Below are positions 61,618-64,000 of a stretch of 64,000 nt of DNA, one piece after another. The notes beneath the pieces were generated by a model. It was not told where the DNA came from and did not search any database. It saw only the letters and a list, made by a program, of their open reading frames with translations. The translations under genes were made by a program, and so were the position numbers. Positions within the stretch are counted from its first letter, which is position 1. The number at the start of each line of letters is the position of its first letter. Origin of the DNA: Bacteroidota bacterium. Lineage in GTDB: Bacteria > Bacteroidota > Ignavibacteria > SZUA-365. Where the stretch lies: assembly GCA_029907355.1 (NCBI GenBank), contig JARYLZ010000001.1:1-64000 (forward strand). Direction: 5' to 3'.

Positions 61618-62193
61618 ATGAAATCAGTTTTAGCGGCCTTACCCTCCACATTCCCCTTTCCCCAAACGATCACCGAGCGGTATGCCGGCGTTGTGGGTTT
61701 TGCTCTGATTACATCTGCAGCCGCCCAGATTTCCATTCCCCTTCAGCCGGTACCCTTGACACTCCAAACGATCGCGGTGTTCCTCTCCGGGGCTCTCCTC
61801 GGGCCGAAACGGGGGGCTCTCACCCAATCCGTCTATCTCTTCGCAGGAGCAGTCGGTCTTCCTGTTTTCGCCGGTTTCTCAGGGACCCTTGGCCATTTGA
61901 TGGGACCCACCGGCGGTTACTTGTTGGCATTCCCTTTTGCCGCATGGGTAACGGGCGTCATGGGGAATACACTTCGCCGCTTTCCGCCATTCGTTGCATT
62001 CTTTGTCGCAATGACCATAGCGAATCTGGCGGTCTTTTTCCTCGGGGTCTCGTGGCTGTCGCTTTTCTGGCTGCACGATTGGTCCCTTGCATGGACGTTG
62101 GGTTTCGCAAACATCCTTGTTTGGGATATCCCGAAACTCGCCGTCGCCGCAGGTATTGCCGCATCAATCGGGAAGAAGACGATCTCTCACTGA
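61618..62193 (+). CDS. bioY: Biotin transporter BioY
   Basis: 191 aa. 'AAAQISIPLQPVPLTLQTIAVFLSGALLGPKRGALTQSVYLFAGAVGLPVFAGFSGTLGHLMGPTGGYLLAFPFAAWVTG'. Confidence 0.95.
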   Translation: MKSVLAALPSTFPFPQTITERYAGVVGFALITSAAAQISIPLQPVPLTLQTIAVFLSGALLGPKRGALTQSVYLFAGAVGLPVFAGFSGTLGHLMGPTGGYLLAFPFAAWVTGVMGNTLRRFPPFVAFFVAMTIANLAVFFLGVSWLSLFWLHDWSLAWTLGFANILVWDIPKLAVAAGIAASIGKKTISH

Positions 62194-62208
62194 CAAGGGA
62201 AGCAAGGA

Positions 62209-62865
62209 ATGCCCGCGCTTCTTGTCCGTGAGATTTTTTATAGTATTCAGGGAGAGGCAAGCCGGGCAGGTCTCCCCTGTGCGTTCATCCGCTTGCAAGG
62301 GTGTAGTCTTCGCTGTTCTTGGTGCGATACCCCTTTCGCATGGGATAAGAACGCGAAGGTTGAATCGCTCGAGATCGAAGAGATCCTCTCCCGGATATCC
62401 TCTTACCGGTGCAGGTTCGTTGAGGTCACAGGCGGTGAACCGTTGGAACAGGAGACGTGTATACCCCTTCTGACGAGACTTTGCGACGAGGGCTACACGA
62501 CAGCGCTTGAAACAGGAGGGCACGTCGATATCCGCAATGTCGATCCCCGAGTGATCGTCATTCTGGACGTGAAATGCCCGGGATCCGGCATGGAGAAGAG
62601 GAATCTCCTTTCGAACCTCGAATACGTGAAGCCGTCCGACGAAATCAAGTTCGTGCTGAAAGACCGCTCCGATTACGAGTGGGCACGGGATTTCATGCGT
62701 GATAACTCAATCCCTGCGATATCCCGCAATATCCTCTTCGCACCGGCATTCGGACACCTCACGCCGCGCACGCTGGCCGAGTGGATCCTGGCAGACTACC
62801 TCCCTGTGAGACTCCAACTGCAGATTCACAAATACATCTGGGGACAGAACACAAAGAGCGTTTGA
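62209..62865 (+). CDS. queE: 7-carboxy-7-deazaguanine synthase (radical SAM)
   Basis: 218 aa. 'EIFYSIQGEASRAGLPCAFIRLQGCSLRCSWCDTPFAW' (CxxxCxxC), 'FVEVTGGEPLEQ'. Confidence 0.94.
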   Translation: MPALLVREIFYSIQGEASRAGLPCAFIRLQGCSLRCSWCDTPFAWDKNAKVESLEIEEILSRISSYRCRFVEVTGGEPLEQETCIPLLTRLCDEGYTTALETGGHVDIRNVDPRVIVILDVKCPGSGMEKRNLLSNLEYVKPSDEIKFVLKDRSDYEWARDFMRDNSIPAISRNILFAPAFGHLTPRTLAEWILADYLPVRLQLQIHKYIWGQNTKSV

Positions 62866-62985
62866 TCGATACGGAAAACACTTTTTTCGGGACATGGCGA
62901 GATCACGCTGCCCTATCGGCACAGACGATAGCCAGATCAGGCGGCATTGTAGCGAATTCTTGAGGTGAACTGATTGGGAGTAACC

Positions 62986-63348
62986 ATGATCGATGTTTTC
63001 CAGAACAAGTACCCGGGACGTGATTACGAGATCACTCATATCAATCCGGAGTACACGTCCGTCTGCCCGATGACGGGTTTGCCTGATTTCGGGACCATCG
63101 AAGTTCACTACGTGCCGGACAAGCTGTGTATCGAGTTGAAATCCTTGAAATATTACTTCCTCGAATACCGGAACCGCGGGATCTTTTTCGAAACGGCGGT
63201 CAATCAGATTCTTGACGACCTCGTCGCTGCCTGCAAGCCCCGACGTATGCAGGTCACCGGCCGTTTCCACACGCGCGGCGGCATTCACAGTGTTGTCACT
63301 GCAGAATACATCGCACCGAAACGGACCTCGCGTAAAGCGAAGCGATGA
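62986..63348 (+). CDS. queF: NADPH-dependent 7-cyano-7-deazaguanine (preQ0) reductase
   Basis: 'FTSVCPMTGLPDFGTI'-like ('YTSVCPMTGLPDFGTIEVHYVPDKLCIELKSLKYYFLEYRNRGIFFE') matches unimodular QueF. ATG 62986 is preceded by GGGAG. Confidence 0.94.
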   Translation: MIDVFQNKYPGRDYEITHINPEYTSVCPMTGLPDFGTIEVHYVPDKLCIELKSLKYYFLEYRNRGIFFETAVNQILDDLVAACKPRRMQVTGRFHTRGGIHSVVTAEYIAPKRTSRKAKR

Positions 63349-64000
63349 CGTTCCCCTCTCTCTCGGCAAAAACCAATAGCGATCCGCCGATCGCCGTCGT
63401 TTTAGTGTCGGGCGGGATGGACTCCTGCGTCACAGCAGCCGTTGCCGCACGGGATCATCGCTTGGCTTTGCTCCACGCAGACTACGGGCAGCGGACACGG
63501 CTCAGGGAATTCCAGGCGTTCACGGACATCGCGAACCACTACAATGTCCCACAAGACATGCGGCTGGTCATTTCACTCGAGCATTTCTCCCGTATCGGAG
63601 GTTCGAGCTTGACCGACCATTCGCGCCCTGTTCCCCCCGCCAACGACCGAAGGGAAAATGTCCCGGACACGTACGTTCCTTTCCGCAACGCGCATCTCCT
63701 CGCTGCAGGTGTCAGCTGGGCCGAAGTCATCGGGGCGGAGAGCGTTTTCATCGGTGCCGTGGAAGAAGACTCGAGCGGGTATCCGGATTGCAAGGGATCG
63801 TTCTTTGAGGCCTTCCAACAAGTCGTACGAACGGGAACGAAATGGGAACGCCCTCTGCACATCGTCACCCCGCTCCTTCGTCTTTCGAAAGCCGACATCG
63901 TGCGCATGGGCATTGCTCTCCGTGCGCCGCTGGAGAAAACGTGGAGTTGTTACACGAACGAAGACCTTGCCTGTGGGATTTGCGAGTCCTGCGTACTCCG
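63345..64000 (+). CDS. queC: 7-cyano-7-deazaguanine synthase (3' truncated by window end)
   Basis: My own translation from ATG 63345 (overlapping the queF stop): [56 protein letters not shown]...VPFRNAHLL...[22 protein letters not shown]. Absent from the ORF track because no stop lies inside the window. Confidence 0.95.
   Translation, partial: [218 protein letters not shown]

Noticed and set aside
1-64000. CRISPR arrays, transposons, phage, toxin-antitoxin or restriction systems
   Set aside because: No regularly spaced repeats, transposase/integrase motifs or defence-type protein signatures noticed. Divergent systems would need HMM searches.

Overview
The window reads as an ordinary chromosomal core region from a high-GC member of the FCB group (Bacteroidota/Ignavibacteria/Kapabacteria-like). 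That placement is inferred from three proteins with C-terminal T9SS-type sorting domains and from gene content. About 50 protein genes are supported, all assigned by reading the supplied translations by eye.

Main blocks:
- purC, corA, mpl and uvrA.
- The translation operon rplM-rpsI-rpsB-tsf-pyrH-frr on the minus strand.
- A menaquinone region: aroF-menG on plus, converging on a minus-strand DUF4292-like lipoprotein-menF-menD/H-menB-menA-menC-menE run. menD and menH form one ORF.
- rplU-rpmA.
- A mixed stretch: EamA, SEL1, Ycf48-like, aminotransferase, COG2509-like flavoprotein, GH20-like T9SS protein, small HD alarmone-hydrolase-like protein, CBS, orphan PAS, HEAT-cyclophilin and a paired M16 peptidase operon.
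- An O-antigen-ligase-like protein, pepT, a MacB-like permease and a large T9SS metzincin-like protein.
- leuS, DUF169, bioY and queE-queF-queC. queC runs off the window end and is missing from the ORF track.

I saw no CRISPR array, transposase, integrase, prophage, rRNA or tRNA, and no recognisable multi-gene defence or novel enzymatic system. The most interesting items are the MenD-MenH fusion, a candidate minus-strand small RNA downstream of pepT, a nested hairpin in the rpsI-rpsB spacer, the HEAT-cyclophilin fusion, a GH20-like enzyme with an apparent inserted domain, a metzincin with an atypical zinc motif, and a ~1.1 kb stretch without convincing coding.
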